A DNA stretch of 22,671 nucleotides from Bacillota bacterium (GTDB lineage Bacteria; Bacillota_A; Clostridia; Lachnospirales; Bianqueaceae): assembly GCA_017420625.1 (NCBI GenBank), contig JAFOIR010000192.1, forward strand, positions 1 to 22,671, written 5' to 3'. Below, in pieces: positions 6,726 through 14,817 of this stretch; the stretch's first letter is position 1, and every line of letters begins with the position of its first letter. The translations under genes were made by a program, and so were the position numbers. Below the pieces are notes generated by a model. It was not told the origin of the DNA and made no database searches. It saw only the letters and a program-made list of their open reading frames with translations.

Positions 6726-7697
6726 TTACCAGAGTTCTTTTTCAATGATATATCGGGGTCGGTCCTTTGCTTCCTGATAGGTCTTACCCACATATACTCC
6801 GACAATACCCAAGGCAATAAGCAGTATCCCTCCCAGCAGCCAGAAACAGCCAATCAGACTGACGATACCCGCAGCAGGCCATGAAAAGATCGCAGCAAAA
6901 AGACCATAAATCAATGCTAGAACGCTGAGTACACAGATAATGATTCCCAATGAAAAAATCATTTCCAGTGGCTTTATACTGAAAGAAGTAATTCCGTCCA
7001 CCGCAAGAGCCAGCATCTTCTTAATGGGATACTTTGACTCGCCTGCGAACCGTTCGGAACGATCATAATAGACGACATCTGTTTTATATCCGATACTGGG
7101 TACGATCCCCCTCAGATAAAGGTTGACTTCCCGATAGGATGACAGCGAATCGAGCGCTCTGGACCCCATCAGCCGATAATCAGCATGATTGTTGATCGTC
7201 TGTACACCCAGTTTCTCCATAAAGTGATAAAAAGCCAGCGCGGTACTTCTTTTGAAGAAGGTATCCTTATCTCTTGCCTTTCGAACGCCGTATACGATTT
7301 CACAGCCTTCACAATATTTTTCGATAAACTCATCGACTACATTGATATCATCCTGCAGATCGGCATCCATTGAGATAGCTGCATCGCAATGATCCTTGAC
7401 ACTCATGAGTCCGGCCAGAAGTGCATGTTGATGACCTCTGTTATGTGCCAGTTTCACTCCTCCGAAATGTGAATCATTGAGATGATACTCTTCGATCAGT
7501 TCCCAGGTTCTGTCTTTACTGCCGTCATCAACAAATACAATCCGGCTCTCATCACTGATCCTGCCCTTTTCTATCAGGCCAGTCATTTTTTCCAGAATTC
7601 TCCGGGATGTTTCCGGAAGAACTTCTTCTTCACAATAACATGGAATGACGATATCAATCACCGGACATGTCCGGTTTTCAGCTTTCTGGTTTTTCAT
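6726..7697 (-). CDS. GT2-family polyprenyl-phosphate glycosyltransferase (GtrB/CsbB/DPM1-like)
   Basis: This 323-aa membrane-anchored enzyme probably moves a sugar from a nucleotide donor to undecaprenyl phosphate on the cytoplasmic side. The GT-A core carries VDDGSKDRT (56-64) and the DADLQDD metal/donor motif (111-117). Two C-terminal membrane helices (about 240-262 and 273-300) match bactoprenol glucosyltransferases and CsbB. I chose the ATG at 7697, preceded by AAGGAG 6 bases away, over an in-frame TTG at 7721. The start overlaps the end of the YfhO-GtrA gene by 20 bp, so the two are translationally linked. That neighbour supplies the expected flippase and outer glycosyltransferase. The sugar cannot be told from sequence; GlcNAc would be the guess by analogy with CsbB. 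Confidence 0.9.
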   Translation of the reverse strand: MKNQKAENRTCPVIDIVIPCYCEEEVLPETSRRILEKMTGLIEKGRISDESRIVFVDDGSKDRTWELIEEYHLNDSHFGGVKLAHNRGHQHALLAGLMSVKDHCDAAISMDADLQDDINVVDEFIEKYCEGCEIVYGVRKARDKDTFFKRSTALAFYHFMEKLGVQTINNHADYRLMGSRALDSLSSYREVNLYLRGIVPSIGYKTDVVYYDRSERFAGESKYPIKKMLALAVDGITSFSIKPLEMIFSLGIIICVLSVLALIYGLFAAIFSWPAAGIVSLIGCFWLLGGILLIALGIVGVYVGKTYQEAKDRPRYIIEKELW

Positions 7698-10446
7698 TCT
7701 TGACTCCTTGTTTTCTGGCAAATACGATCAGTTTGCTGAGTATATAGTTCAAAATAATGACGATAATGTTGGCGATCAGTTTCATAGGCATCTCCCACCA
7801 ATGGAAGATCTCAACTGTCACATAAAGAAACAGGACATCTACACCCAGAGAAAATAGTCTGGCTGCAAAGAATGAACCAACTTCCCGAAGGACATACGGG
7901 AAACGCCAGCTCTTACTTTCAAATACCCATAGTTTGTTGGTGATATAGGCAAAGATCACTGCCAGGATCCATGCGATGATATCAGATGGGACAACGCCGA
8001 TCGTCAGTTTGCGGCTCAGGTAATAGACGATCATATTGATGAGCGTCGTGCAGCCGCCAAAGAAGATATAGAGAATCTGTTCTTTATACTTGATTACCAG
8101 TTTCTTTAATTTCTCTTCATTGATCAGAAGATAGATGACAAACATCAGAATCGCTGCCAGCGAGATCAGAAGTCCGATTCGTAGTCCGGGCGTTTCATAT
8201 TTCAGTTCCACCTCATGATATCCGGCCGGAACACGAAAGCCCATGAATCCCACATTGACTTTTTCCAGTACCGCTTCCTGTCCGTCTATGGTCAGAGACC
8301 AACCGGAATCATACGGGATACTGAAGAACACAAACCGGTTTTCATCGAAGTTTGTTTCACAGAGAACACCTGTACGCGTTTTCCGCAGATTGTCAACGGT
8401 TTCCGCACGATGTGCAAGGCAATCTTCAAAGTATTGCTCCTCGGTATATTTGACGGACTGGGGATCGATATGCTTCAGTACGTCTGTATATTTCGCCGCA
8501 ACAGACGGCTCCATCGATACCGCATGCAGCATGGCAGCTGCCTTGTTGGAGTTCGGTACTCCATCCAGTTCTCCGCTCGTCGTAAACAGTCGATAAGTAA
8601 AGCCCATGGGGATATAGTAGTCATTCTCCCAAACGTGATATCCCGTCATATCCTGATAATAGGAATATCCCGGCATCAGAGTTTCAGGATCTTCTTTCGA
8701 AGGATCTCCGAATTTGGCTGAGCTTCCGATGCGGTCAAAATACCAGTGAACCGAAACAAGTCCGCGAACCGCATACTGCTCTTCCGGTATTTTGGAGCTG
8801 ACATCCCGCTTTTCCCCGATATACTTATAAAAGTCCATGATAGACCCGGGAACGATACTGTGGAAAGCCCGCATACAGGAGACTTTCCAGAACATTCCCA
8901 TATTGATCAGCGCATCATCCGCATCGATACGGATCACTTCATCCTTATCGGGAATGGTGATCTTCTCTTCGCCTTCGATCGCAGAAGCGATCAGATAATC
9001 CTTGGTCTCATAAGACCGGCTCTTGCCCCAGAAAACGAAAAAGTTGCCATATAAGACCGCATAGATAAGAATTGCGATCATCAGATACAGGATAAATTCC
9101 CTTGTTTTCTTTCGTATTTTAGGAACAATTATGGTAAAGGTCATGACAGATAACACAGACGTAACTGCAATAGCGGCAAAATACATCCAATGCTCTTCAT
9201 CATAAAGGCCAAGCCGTGAGAATTCACCGTCTGAGAACTGAGGCGTCAGCGTCAGCGCCAGAACGATAAACATAGTAAATGTCATCACAAGCCATGCATT
9301 ATTTGTCAGTCTTTTCTCAATGCCCCGATCAAACGTCATAACAGAAGCCAGGATCATCATCAGGGAGAGCATGTAGAACCATCGTGCATAATAAGCAGCA
9401 TTAAATGCTACAAACAGTGCATTCAGTCCCGGAATGACTGCCATCAGCAGCAGGATTTTGATCATGACAGTGAGCCAGTGTTTTTTTCTGCTTTGCATGA
9501 AAGTCAACACAGCTGAAACAGAAATAATAGGCAGATAAGAGTTCAGAGAAGTCCATTTGGTACTGGCATCCGGCAGTAACACCTGCTTGGATGGCAGCTC
9601 CGGCGGGAAAAGAAGACTGAAAAGGATAGCCGGAACACGTTCTTTATTGGAATACAGCCAAATGCCAAATCCGCTCGGGAAATTTTGTACACGAGAATTC
9701 TGCAGCACCGTCAGAACTGATGGAAGCATCAGCACTGCAGAAATCAAAAAGCCAATAACCGCTTCAATGGCAATATGCCAGAATCTATCCCAGCTTCTTT
9801 CATAATCTTTTTTGATCAGTCGGACAAAATAATAAATGATGACAAAAACAACTTCTCCAAAGAAGAAGAAATAATTGACCATCGCATTGAGTGCAACGGC
9901 TAAGGCAAACGGCCCTTTTCGTCCGCTTTCCATGAGATCATCCAACGTGATCAGCATAAGCGGGAAAAAGACAATTGCCTCATGAAAATGATTGAAGAAA
10001 ATATTGTAAATCGAAAAACCGGAGAATGCATACAGAAAGCCGCCAAGCATCGCATAATACTGATTTTTCACATATCTTTTCAGATAAATACAGCTCGTCA
10101 AAGATGCGGCAGCAAATTTCAGCATCAGCAAAGGTCCCAGTGTATAGGGAACCCATGAAGAAGGAAGCGGAAGTGTCAGATAGAAAAACGGACTTCCAAG
10201 AAGATAGAAAGTATAGGACCCGATAAAGTTTGCACCAAGATCTGTGAACCAGTTCCATCCCCACTCTCCTGCTCTGATTGCATCGTGAGCAATCATATAA
10301 AATGGGATCTGCTGAGAATTAAAATCACCAACAAAAAGAAAATAACCCTGATCCTTGATCATGGCAGGGAGAAAGATCACACAGGACGCCGCCAGCGTAA
10401 TCAGAAATGTTTTCAGGTACAGATGCCGGACAGTTATGACTTTCAT
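7678..10446 (-). CDS. YfhO-type GT-C glycosyltransferase fused to a C-terminal GtrA/GtcA-like flippase domain
   Basis: This is a 922-aa polytopic membrane protein. Residues 1 to about 500 are a many-helix GT-C region; GDFNSQQIPF at 40-49 puts an acidic residue in the first outer loop, where GT-C enzymes have their catalytic Asp. A soluble extracytoplasmic domain of about 240 residues follows, then a helix near 750-767. Residues about 788-912 are a complete four-helix GtrA domain (YIFFGGCTTLINMIVYYL; AYITNKLWVF). In B. subtilis, CsbB, GtcA and YfhO are three proteins that together glycosylate lipoteichoic acid. Here two are one polypeptide, and the third (CsbB-like) is the next gene, overlapping by 20 bp. 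It has a good promoter at 10485-10513. The ribosome binding site is weak. The acceptor (teichoic acid, protein or other polymer) is unknown. Confidence 0.87.
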   Translation of the reverse strand: MKVITVRHLYLKTFLITLAASCVIFLPAMIKDQGYFLFVGDFNSQQIPFYMIAHDAIRAGEWGWNWFTDLGANFIGSYTFYLLGSPFFYLTLPLPSSWVPYTLGPLLMLKFAAASLTSCIYLKRYVKNQYYAMLGGFLYAFSGFSIYNIFFNHFHEAIVFFPLMLITLDDLMESGRKGPFALAVALNAMVNYFFFFGEVVFVIIYYFVRLIKKDYERSWDRFWHIAIEAVIGFLISAVLMLPSVLTVLQNSRVQNFPSGFGIWLYSNKERVPAILFSLLFPPELPSKQVLLPDASTKWTSLNSYLPIISVSAVLTFMQSRKKHWLTVMIKILLLMAVIPGLNALFVAFNAAYYARWFYMLSLMMILASVMTFDRGIEKRLTNNAWLVMTFTMFIVLALTLTPQFSDGEFSRLGLYDEEHWMYFAAIAVTSVLSVMTFTIIVPKIRKKTREFILYLMIAILIYAVLYGNFFVFWGKSRSYETKDYLIASAIEGEEKITIPDKDEVIRIDADDALINMGMFWKVSCMRAFHSIVPGSIMDFYKYIGEKRDVSSKIPEEQYAVRGLVSVHWYFDRIGSSAKFGDPSKEDPETLMPGYSYYQDMTGYHVWENDYYIPMGFTYRLFTTSGELDGVPNSNKAAAMLHAVSMEPSVAAKYTDVLKHIDPQSVKYTEEQYFEDCLAHRAETVDNLRKTRTGVLCETNFDENRFVFFSIPYDSGWSLTIDGQEAVLEKVNVGFMGFRVPAGYHEVELKYETPGLRIGLLISLAAILMFVIYLLINEEKLKKLVIKYKEQILYIFFGGCTTLINMIVYYLSRKLTIGVVPSDIIAWILAVIFAYITNKLWVFESKSWRFPYVLREVGSFFAARLFSLGVDVLFLYVTVEIFHWWEMPMKLIANIIVIILNYILSKLIVFARKQGVKNEKPES

Positions 10447-10484
10447 ATATATCTCATCTTTCAGTCTATCAATAGAATAGAACT

Positions 10485-10513
10485 ATTGTATCATCAAAAT
10501 ATGCCACTGTAAA
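10485..10513 (-). promoter_or_regulatory. Promoter of the YfhO-GtrA / GtrB / tgt operon
   Basis: On the minus strand, -35 TTTACA (10513-10508), a 17-bp spacer and extended -10 TGATACAAT (-10 hexamer 10490-10485). It is back to back with the queA promoter, with only 13 bp between the two -35 boxes, so the two transcripts could be jointly controlled. Confidence 0.7.
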
Positions 10514-10526
10514 GTTCGAAAATCTC

Positions 10527-10555
10527 TTCAATCTGCTGCTTAGATATAGTATAAT
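10527..10555 (+). promoter_or_regulatory. Promoter of queA
   Basis: -35 TTCAAT (10527-10532, weak), a 17-bp spacer and perfect -10 TATAAT (10550-10555). Transcription should start near 10562, giving a leader of about 48 bases, too short and without the motifs of a preQ1 riboswitch. Confidence 0.6.
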
Positions 10556-10609
10556 TGCCTTTAGGTCTAAACATCCTGTTCGTAATATGTCATTTTAGGA
10601 GTAATAAAC

Positions 10610-11716
10610 TTGAAAACCAGTGATTTTTACTATGATCTTCCGGAAGAACTGATTGCTCAGATTCCGCTAAAAAATCGAGCCGATTCCAGACTTCTTGTCC
10701 TGAATAAGAATACAGGAAAAATCGAACATACTCACTTCAGGGATTTGCCGCTTTATCTGCGCCCTGGGGATCGTTTGGTTTTGAATGATACCAAAGTACT
10801 GCCCGCTCGTTTGATCGGCAACAGACGGGACAGCGGAACAGAAGTTGAGCTGCTTCTTCTCAAACGTCTTTCTGATCAGGATCTTAATTCCTTAACGGAT
10901 CTGATTGATCCTGCAAAGTCCTCTCCGGACCTTTCCTGCTGTTTCTGGGAAACTCTGGCAGGACCCGGAAAACGTGCCCGAACCGGTCATATTCTGGATT
11001 TTGGGTATGACGAGAATAAAAACCCCCTCTTATCTGCTCATATTATCGGTGTCAAGCCAGACGGAAATCGAATTGTACGCTTTGAATTTCAGGGTGTATT
11101 CGAAGAAATACTGGATAGGCTTGGTCAGATGCCTCTGCCTCCATATATTCACGAAAAACTCGCTGATCCAACCCGGTATCAGACAGTTTATGCCAGAGAA
11201 GAAGGTTCAGCGGCTGCGCCGACTGCCGGACTGCATTTTACCAAAGAACTGCTCCATTCGATTGAAGAAATGGGAATCGGTATTACCTATGTCACCTTAC
11301 ATGTTGGCTTAGGTACATTCAGACCGGTCAAAGCAGAGTCTATAGAAGAACACGTGATGCACCGTGAATTCTTTCATCTGGATGAAAAAGCCGCCGAGGA
11401 AATCAATCGGACAAAACAGGAAGGCGGTCGGATTATTGCCGTAGGAACGACCTCCTGTCGTACAATTGAATCAGCAGCAGTTTCTCCCGGACGAGTCAGT
11501 CCGATGAGCAAAGAAACCGGTATTTTCATTTACCCAGGCTATCAGTTTCAGATACTGGATGGACTGATCACAAACTTCCATCTGCCAGAATCAACTCTGA
11601 TCATGCTGGTCAGTGCGCTCGCCGGTCGTGAAAATATCTTAAATGCCTATCAGGAAGCCGTTCGCGAAAAGTATCGTTTCTTCAGTTTTGGAGATGCCAT
11701 GTTCATCACCGACTAA
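10610..11716 (+). CDS. queA: S-adenosylmethionine:tRNA ribosyltransferase-isomerase
   Basis: QueA transfers and rearranges the ribosyl part of SAM onto preQ1-34 in tRNA to give epoxyqueuosine. The 368-aa protein begins with the family signature [20 protein letters not shown] and carries [35 protein letters not shown] and GLGTFRPV, ending in FGDAMFITD. The start is a TTG at 10610, supported by AGGAG 8 bases upstream and by the conserved N-terminus. It is about 20 residues longer than usual because of a hydrophilic insertion near residues 85-108. It is the only plus-strand gene among minus-strand neighbours and is separated from its pathway partner tgt by two glycosylation genes. Confidence 0.96.
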   Translation: MKTSDFYYDLPEELIAQIPLKNRADSRLLVLNKNTGKIEHTHFRDLPLYLRPGDRLVLNDTKVLPARLIGNRRDSGTEVELLLLKRLSDQDLNSLTDLIDPAKSSPDLSCCFWETLAGPGKRARTGHILDFGYDENKNPLLSAHIIGVKPDGNRIVRFEFQGVFEEILDRLGQMPLPPYIHEKLADPTRYQTVYAREEGSAAAPTAGLHFTKELLHSIEEMGIGITYVTLHVGLGTFRPVKAESIEEHVMHREFFHLDEKAAEEINRTKQEGGRIIAVGTTSCRTIESAAVSPGRVSPMSKETGIFIYPGYQFQILDGLITNFHLPESTLIMLVSALAGRENILNAYQEAVREKYRFFSFGDAMFITD

Positions 11717-11723
11717 CACAAAA

Positions 11724-11771
11724 GAAAAACCGCTTATGCACTTCATTGAAATGTTCATAAGCGGTTTTTTC
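11724..11771. terminator. Bidirectional rho-independent terminator between queA and the SleB-type hydrolase gene
   Basis: A 14-bp perfect stem (AAAAACCGCTTATG at 11725-11738 with CATAAGCGGTTTTT at 11756-11769), a 17-base loop, a T run on the plus strand and a matching A run on the left that gives T on the minus strand. It lies between two converging stop codons (11716 and 11788) and should stop both transcripts. Confidence 0.93.
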
Positions 11772-11787
11772 TTTTCCGTTTTGTTCG

Positions 11788-12483
11788 TTATTTGAAGAAC
11801 AAGTGGCCACCATGTTCTGCGACAAACGTAAGGTCACTGTAGAACCAGGATGTATCTCCTGAAACAGATACAAAGAACAAGGCGCCATTGGAATAATCTT
11901 CCCCTGCCAGTGCACGGTTGCATGCTTCAATAACAGACTCCGTAGGCACGACAGACCAGAAAGATCCCGTTGTTACTGGTTGAAACTGTCCTGGCATGAA
12001 AACGATATCGGAAATCGTTTCGCCATATCCGGCAGCAATACGGTTAAGAACGACATTGGCAACCATGATCTGGCCCTGAATGTCTTCACAACCGGCTTCA
12101 GCCATTACGATTCTTCTAAGTACTTCGATTTCGTCATTCTCACTTTGCTGATCAGTATATTCTGTATCATCATCAGAATAATACTCGTGGGCACCTTCCG
12201 CTGCTCCCACCTGATCATCATTGAGAGTTACGACTGGTTGCGCATAAGCAATCTGCTCGGCAATCAGTTCGTCCACTGTTTCAGATGCATCTACGATCAG
12301 ATCTTTCTCTATCATCTGAGATCTATCCGCAGCCGTATTGGAAGTGACAATGATTGTTTCGTTTTCGTTCCTTACCGCTGTCTGCGCTTTCACACTGTAT
12401 GTGTACGCACGGATATCCGAGGTACAGCCAAGTGATACAGCGAGGATAACGCTCAGAACGATAAAACAAATCTTTCCCTTCAC
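11788..12483 (-). CDS. Secreted SleB-type cell wall hydrolase (Hydrolase_2 family)
   Basis: This 231-aa exported protein has a C-terminal SleB/CwlJ catalytic domain at about 119-231: the Glu129 motif RRIVMAEAGCEDIQGQIMVA, then ANVVLNR, PGQFQPV and the closing GGHLFF. The family cleaves peptidoglycan as lytic transglycosylase-like or muramidase-type enzymes; some germinate spores, but many act in vegetative cells. I chose the GTG at 12483, which has AAGGAGG 5 bases upstream, over an in-frame TTG at 12516. The N-terminus is a signal peptide (KGK then FIVLSVILAVSLG). Residues 25-118 are an acidic linker without a recognised domain. It is driven by a near-perfect promoter with a leader of about 165 bases. 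Confidence 0.9.
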   Translation of the reverse strand: MKGKICFIVLSVILAVSLGCTSDIRAYTYSVKAQTAVRNENETIIVTSNTAADRSQMIEKDLIVDASETVDELIAEQIAYAQPVVTLNDDQVGAAEGAHEYYSDDDTEYTDQQSENDEIEVLRRIVMAEAGCEDIQGQIMVANVVLNRIAAGYGETISDIVFMPGQFQPVTTGSFWSVVPTESVIEACNRALAGEDYSNGALFFVSVSGDTSWFYSDLTFVAEHGGHLFFK

Positions 12484-12649
12484 ATTTACCTCCTTACTGG
12501 ATTTCAGAACGGACAAAAAACCTTCTGATCCTAGCAGCGAGCATTAGATGCAACGTTCGGACTCAAATTGCCTCTATTGTAATGATCGGGTTAGAAATTG
12601 CTCGTATCTCTTTGTAATGGAACTTCCATACAACATCCAAAACAATGTA
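12484..12649 (-). promoter_or_regulatory. Long, possibly structured 5' leader of the cell wall hydrolase mRNA
   Basis: About 165 bases lie between the predicted transcription start and the GTG, with no reading frame of note. In transcript order there is a bulged hairpin at 12633-12612 (TTGTA/TACAA outer arms, TGGA/TCCA inner arms) and a long-range perfect pairing CGAGCA/TGCTCG (12604-12599 with 12543-12538) enclosing a smaller GCAA/TTGC stem. Cell wall hydrolase genes are often under riboswitches such as ydaO/c-di-AMP, but I do not see that family's conserved GGGGA or CCGUCAGCUAACC blocks. It is unassigned. Confidence 0.4.
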
Positions 12650-12655
12650 CAAGAC

Positions 12656-12683
12656 ATTATACCACTTTTTCAATTTTTGTCAA
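12656..12683 (-). promoter_or_regulatory. Consensus promoter of the cell wall hydrolase gene
   Basis: On the minus strand, perfect -35 TTGACA (12683-12678), a 16-bp spacer and perfect extended -10 TGGTATAAT (hexamer 12661-12656). The -35 box contains the TGA stop codon (12682-12680) of the upstream LOTUS/DUF3825 gene. It is the strongest-looking promoter in the window apart from the spacer length. Confidence 0.85.
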
Positions 12684-14731
12684 CTGTTCATCTGATTTTG
12701 TGTGGTTTCCGCACTTTCCAGCCAATCCCTATCCAGTCTGCTGATCAATCTGGCCATGAGATATGCCTGATCCGGTGTCAGAATCGCATTTGCCTGATAA
12801 ACTTTTTCCGCAGGCTTAAATACAATAGAAAGAGCAGCATCCGTATGAATATCATCCTCGAGACAAAGAGGCAGCATCAGCTGGATAAGACCCTCCTTCG
12901 GATCAAATCCGATCACTGCTGAATGATAATTCCAGCATACTCTCTTTTTCGCGATCTCTATAGCATCTTCCAGACGGCTGACCAGTCTGCGGTACAGTTT
13001 GTCATGTTCGGAAAGATAACGGGAGAAAGCAAAATAAGTTTGTTTCAGCTGACCTTGCGTTTTTGCATTATCAACCATCTCCAGCATCTTCTGTGCTTCT
13101 TCATCGCCATAACAGCATTCACGAAGATAACCGATCGGAAGTCTCGCCAGATGATCCAAAACCAAATGAATATAATCCGCTTTTATTTCAATACGTTTAT
13201 CATAAACCAGTTCAGTTGGATCTGAGAAATAAACAGCTGGCTGCGGAAGCGGATCGAACGAGCCGCTCAGTATCCGGCTGGCTTCATTCTTTCCACGAAT
13301 TCCCGCGAGCGCAAAACTCTCAAATTTCCATGAAGGTTTCCCATCCGGATTCGGGACAAAGCAGGCATAGATTTCATCGAAATGCGATGTCAAAAGACCT
13401 GTATTAAAAGAAGCGTATTTTCCGTCTTCTGAAACACACACCTTTTCTTCCTGCTGCAAACGATAAAAAGTATATTGGATATACTTTTTCAGCAGATAAT
13501 ACTTCCCCAGTTTCTTGTTGGAGGTTTCCCATTTTTCCGGAATAGCCAATTCAGCAAGATCATGAAGAAATTCCTGCCAGTAACCTATTTCAGCAAATGA
13601 TTCCAATGCTTTTCCCGGGGACAAAGGAAGATCATCTTCCTGTTCTTCCCTGGCCTCTTCTTCTTCAATTACTTCCTGATCCAGTTTAGGAAATCCAACA
13701 TAAGTCAGGAACCACTGCTTGCCATAAGGTTTTTCATTTTTCTTGATGATAGCAACCATTCCTTCTCCGCCGCGTTCCCATTCTACAGGAAAAGTAATGG
13801 TCACTCCACGTTGTTCGAAGGACTGTTCTGCTACACTTTTTGCATAGGATCTTGAAAGAACAGCACCGGGATCAGACATTCCTTTTCGATTCAGAAACTC
13901 TACGACCTTCGGCGGCATATAGACCAGTCTGTCGAAATTACTGTTTTCAGATCGACGGACTCTTGGTTTCTCTGTCTGAACAGTCTGTTCGCGAAAGATC
14001 GATCCGGTATCACGGCCGCTGAAACGAACACTGCCGGAAGTGGAACGGATCTGATGTTCCGAAGACCGATATTCACTCACAGTCTTGTCCTGTTTGTCTA
14101 AAGTCAGACTGCCTTGCGTTTTTTTGTCAACCGGCTCACGGAAAATGGTAATCAGTACATTGGGAACCTGATTGATAACAACATCTTCCATTTCAAGAAA
14201 TCCGTTCATCTGTCCCAACATATTTTTCATCTTGGAAAAACCGTACAGCTTCGGTGAAAACCCATTCGCTATCAGATATTTGCTGATAGAAGCCATATGG
14301 ATTTTCGTTCCAACTGCAAAACGGCTGCACAGCATCTGATAGATTTCTTTTTTCACATCATCTGTAAATTCTTTCGTATCAGAAGTTTTATTCTGATAGA
14401 TCAGTATGCTGCCGCTTAGTTCATTTTCCACCTCAGCAAGATCCGAAGAAGTCTGTTCGTTCTCGGCATCACGAAAGACCGCAGCATCTGCTCCGTTCCA
14501 ATCAAGAATTCTGACCAGATATTTACCTGTTTCCTCCGGATCATTTTCCAAAATGATATATTCCGGCAGGCTTTCCAGAAGATCTATTGTGCGAGCAAAC
14601 GAATACTTCCGGCATCCATTGCCGGACAATGTAAGCTCTCTACCCACTTCAGCAAGCGGATACAGTAAATCTTTTTGAAATTTCCCCGTCAGTACACGGT
14701 AAATTTCAATCTTATTTTGTTCTGTCAGCAT
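12680..14731 (-). CDS. Two LOTUS/OST-HTH domains plus DUF3825, predicted RNA-binding protein
   Basis: This 683-aa soluble protein has no signal peptide or membrane helix. Residues about 4-76 and 124-197 look like two OST-HTH/LOTUS winged-helix domains; the second is clearer (KIHMASISKYLIANGF, then YGFSKMKNMLGQMNGFLEM). A polar linker follows (200-265), a basic/beta segment (270-350) and an acidic run (351-368). Residues about 375-672 match DUF3825 as I remember it: LLKKYIQYTFYRL, YASFNTGLLT, LIQLMLPLCL and AILTPDQAYLMARLISRLDRDWL. LOTUS domains bind RNA, including G-rich and G-quadruplex RNA; DUF3825 has no established function known to me. It has its own promoter and is a single-gene unit. 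The start ATG has a modest AAGGG upstream. Confidence 0.75.
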   Translation of the reverse strand: MLTEQNKIEIYRVLTGKFQKDLLYPLAEVGRELTLSGNGCRKYSFARTIDLLESLPEYIILENDPEETGKYLVRILDWNGADAAVFRDAENEQTSSDLAEVENELSGSILIYQNKTSDTKEFTDDVKKEIYQMLCSRFAVGTKIHMASISKYLIANGFSPKLYGFSKMKNMLGQMNGFLEMEDVVINQVPNVLITIFREPVDKKTQGSLTLDKQDKTVSEYRSSEHQIRSTSGSVRFSGRDTGSIFREQTVQTEKPRVRRSENSNFDRLVYMPPKVVEFLNRKGMSDPGAVLSRSYAKSVAEQSFEQRGVTITFPVEWERGGEGMVAIIKKNEKPYGKQWFLTYVGFPKLDQEVIEEEEAREEQEDDLPLSPGKALESFAEIGYWQEFLHDLAELAIPEKWETSNKKLGKYYLLKKYIQYTFYRLQQEEKVCVSEDGKYASFNTGLLTSHFDEIYACFVPNPDGKPSWKFESFALAGIRGKNEASRILSGSFDPLPQPAVYFSDPTELVYDKRIEIKADYIHLVLDHLARLPIGYLRECCYGDEEAQKMLEMVDNAKTQGQLKQTYFAFSRYLSEHDKLYRRLVSRLEDAIEIAKKRVCWNYHSAVIGFDPKEGLIQLMLPLCLEDDIHTDAALSIVFKPAEKVYQANAILTPDQAYLMARLISRLDRDWLESAETTQNQMNS

Positions 14732-14771
14732 AGAAAAAACCCTTTATAAGATGTAGACATTAATTGTTCTG

Positions 14772-14800
14772 ATTGTAACATTGAATGAATAAAAATGCAA
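14772..14800 (-). promoter_or_regulatory. Promoter of the LOTUS/DUF3825 gene
   Basis: On the minus strand, -35 TTGCAT (14800-14795), a 17-bp spacer and extended -10 TGTTACAAT (hexamer 14777-14772). It lies in the 86-base gap after the rluD stop. A weak CCT/AGG hairpin at the very end of rluD followed by seven T could act as a poor terminator just before it. Confidence 0.6.
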
Positions 14801-14817
14801 TCCGACAAACAAAAAAA

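Noticed and set aside
10556..10609. Possible preQ1 riboswitch upstream of queA
   Set aside because: The leader is only about 48 bases and lacks the preQ1-I hairpin and A-rich tail pattern; nothing beyond promoter and ribosome binding site is visible.
12421..12426. Cys20 in SLGC of the cell wall hydrolase as a lipoprotein lipobox
   Set aside because: The -3 residue is Ser and -2 is Leu, not the usual Leu-Ala/Ser-Gly-Cys; an ordinary secreted signal peptide is at least as likely.
12484..12649. ydaO/c-di-AMP riboswitch before the cell wall hydrolase
   Set aside because: The family's conserved sequence blocks are not seen, so only an unassigned leader is reported.
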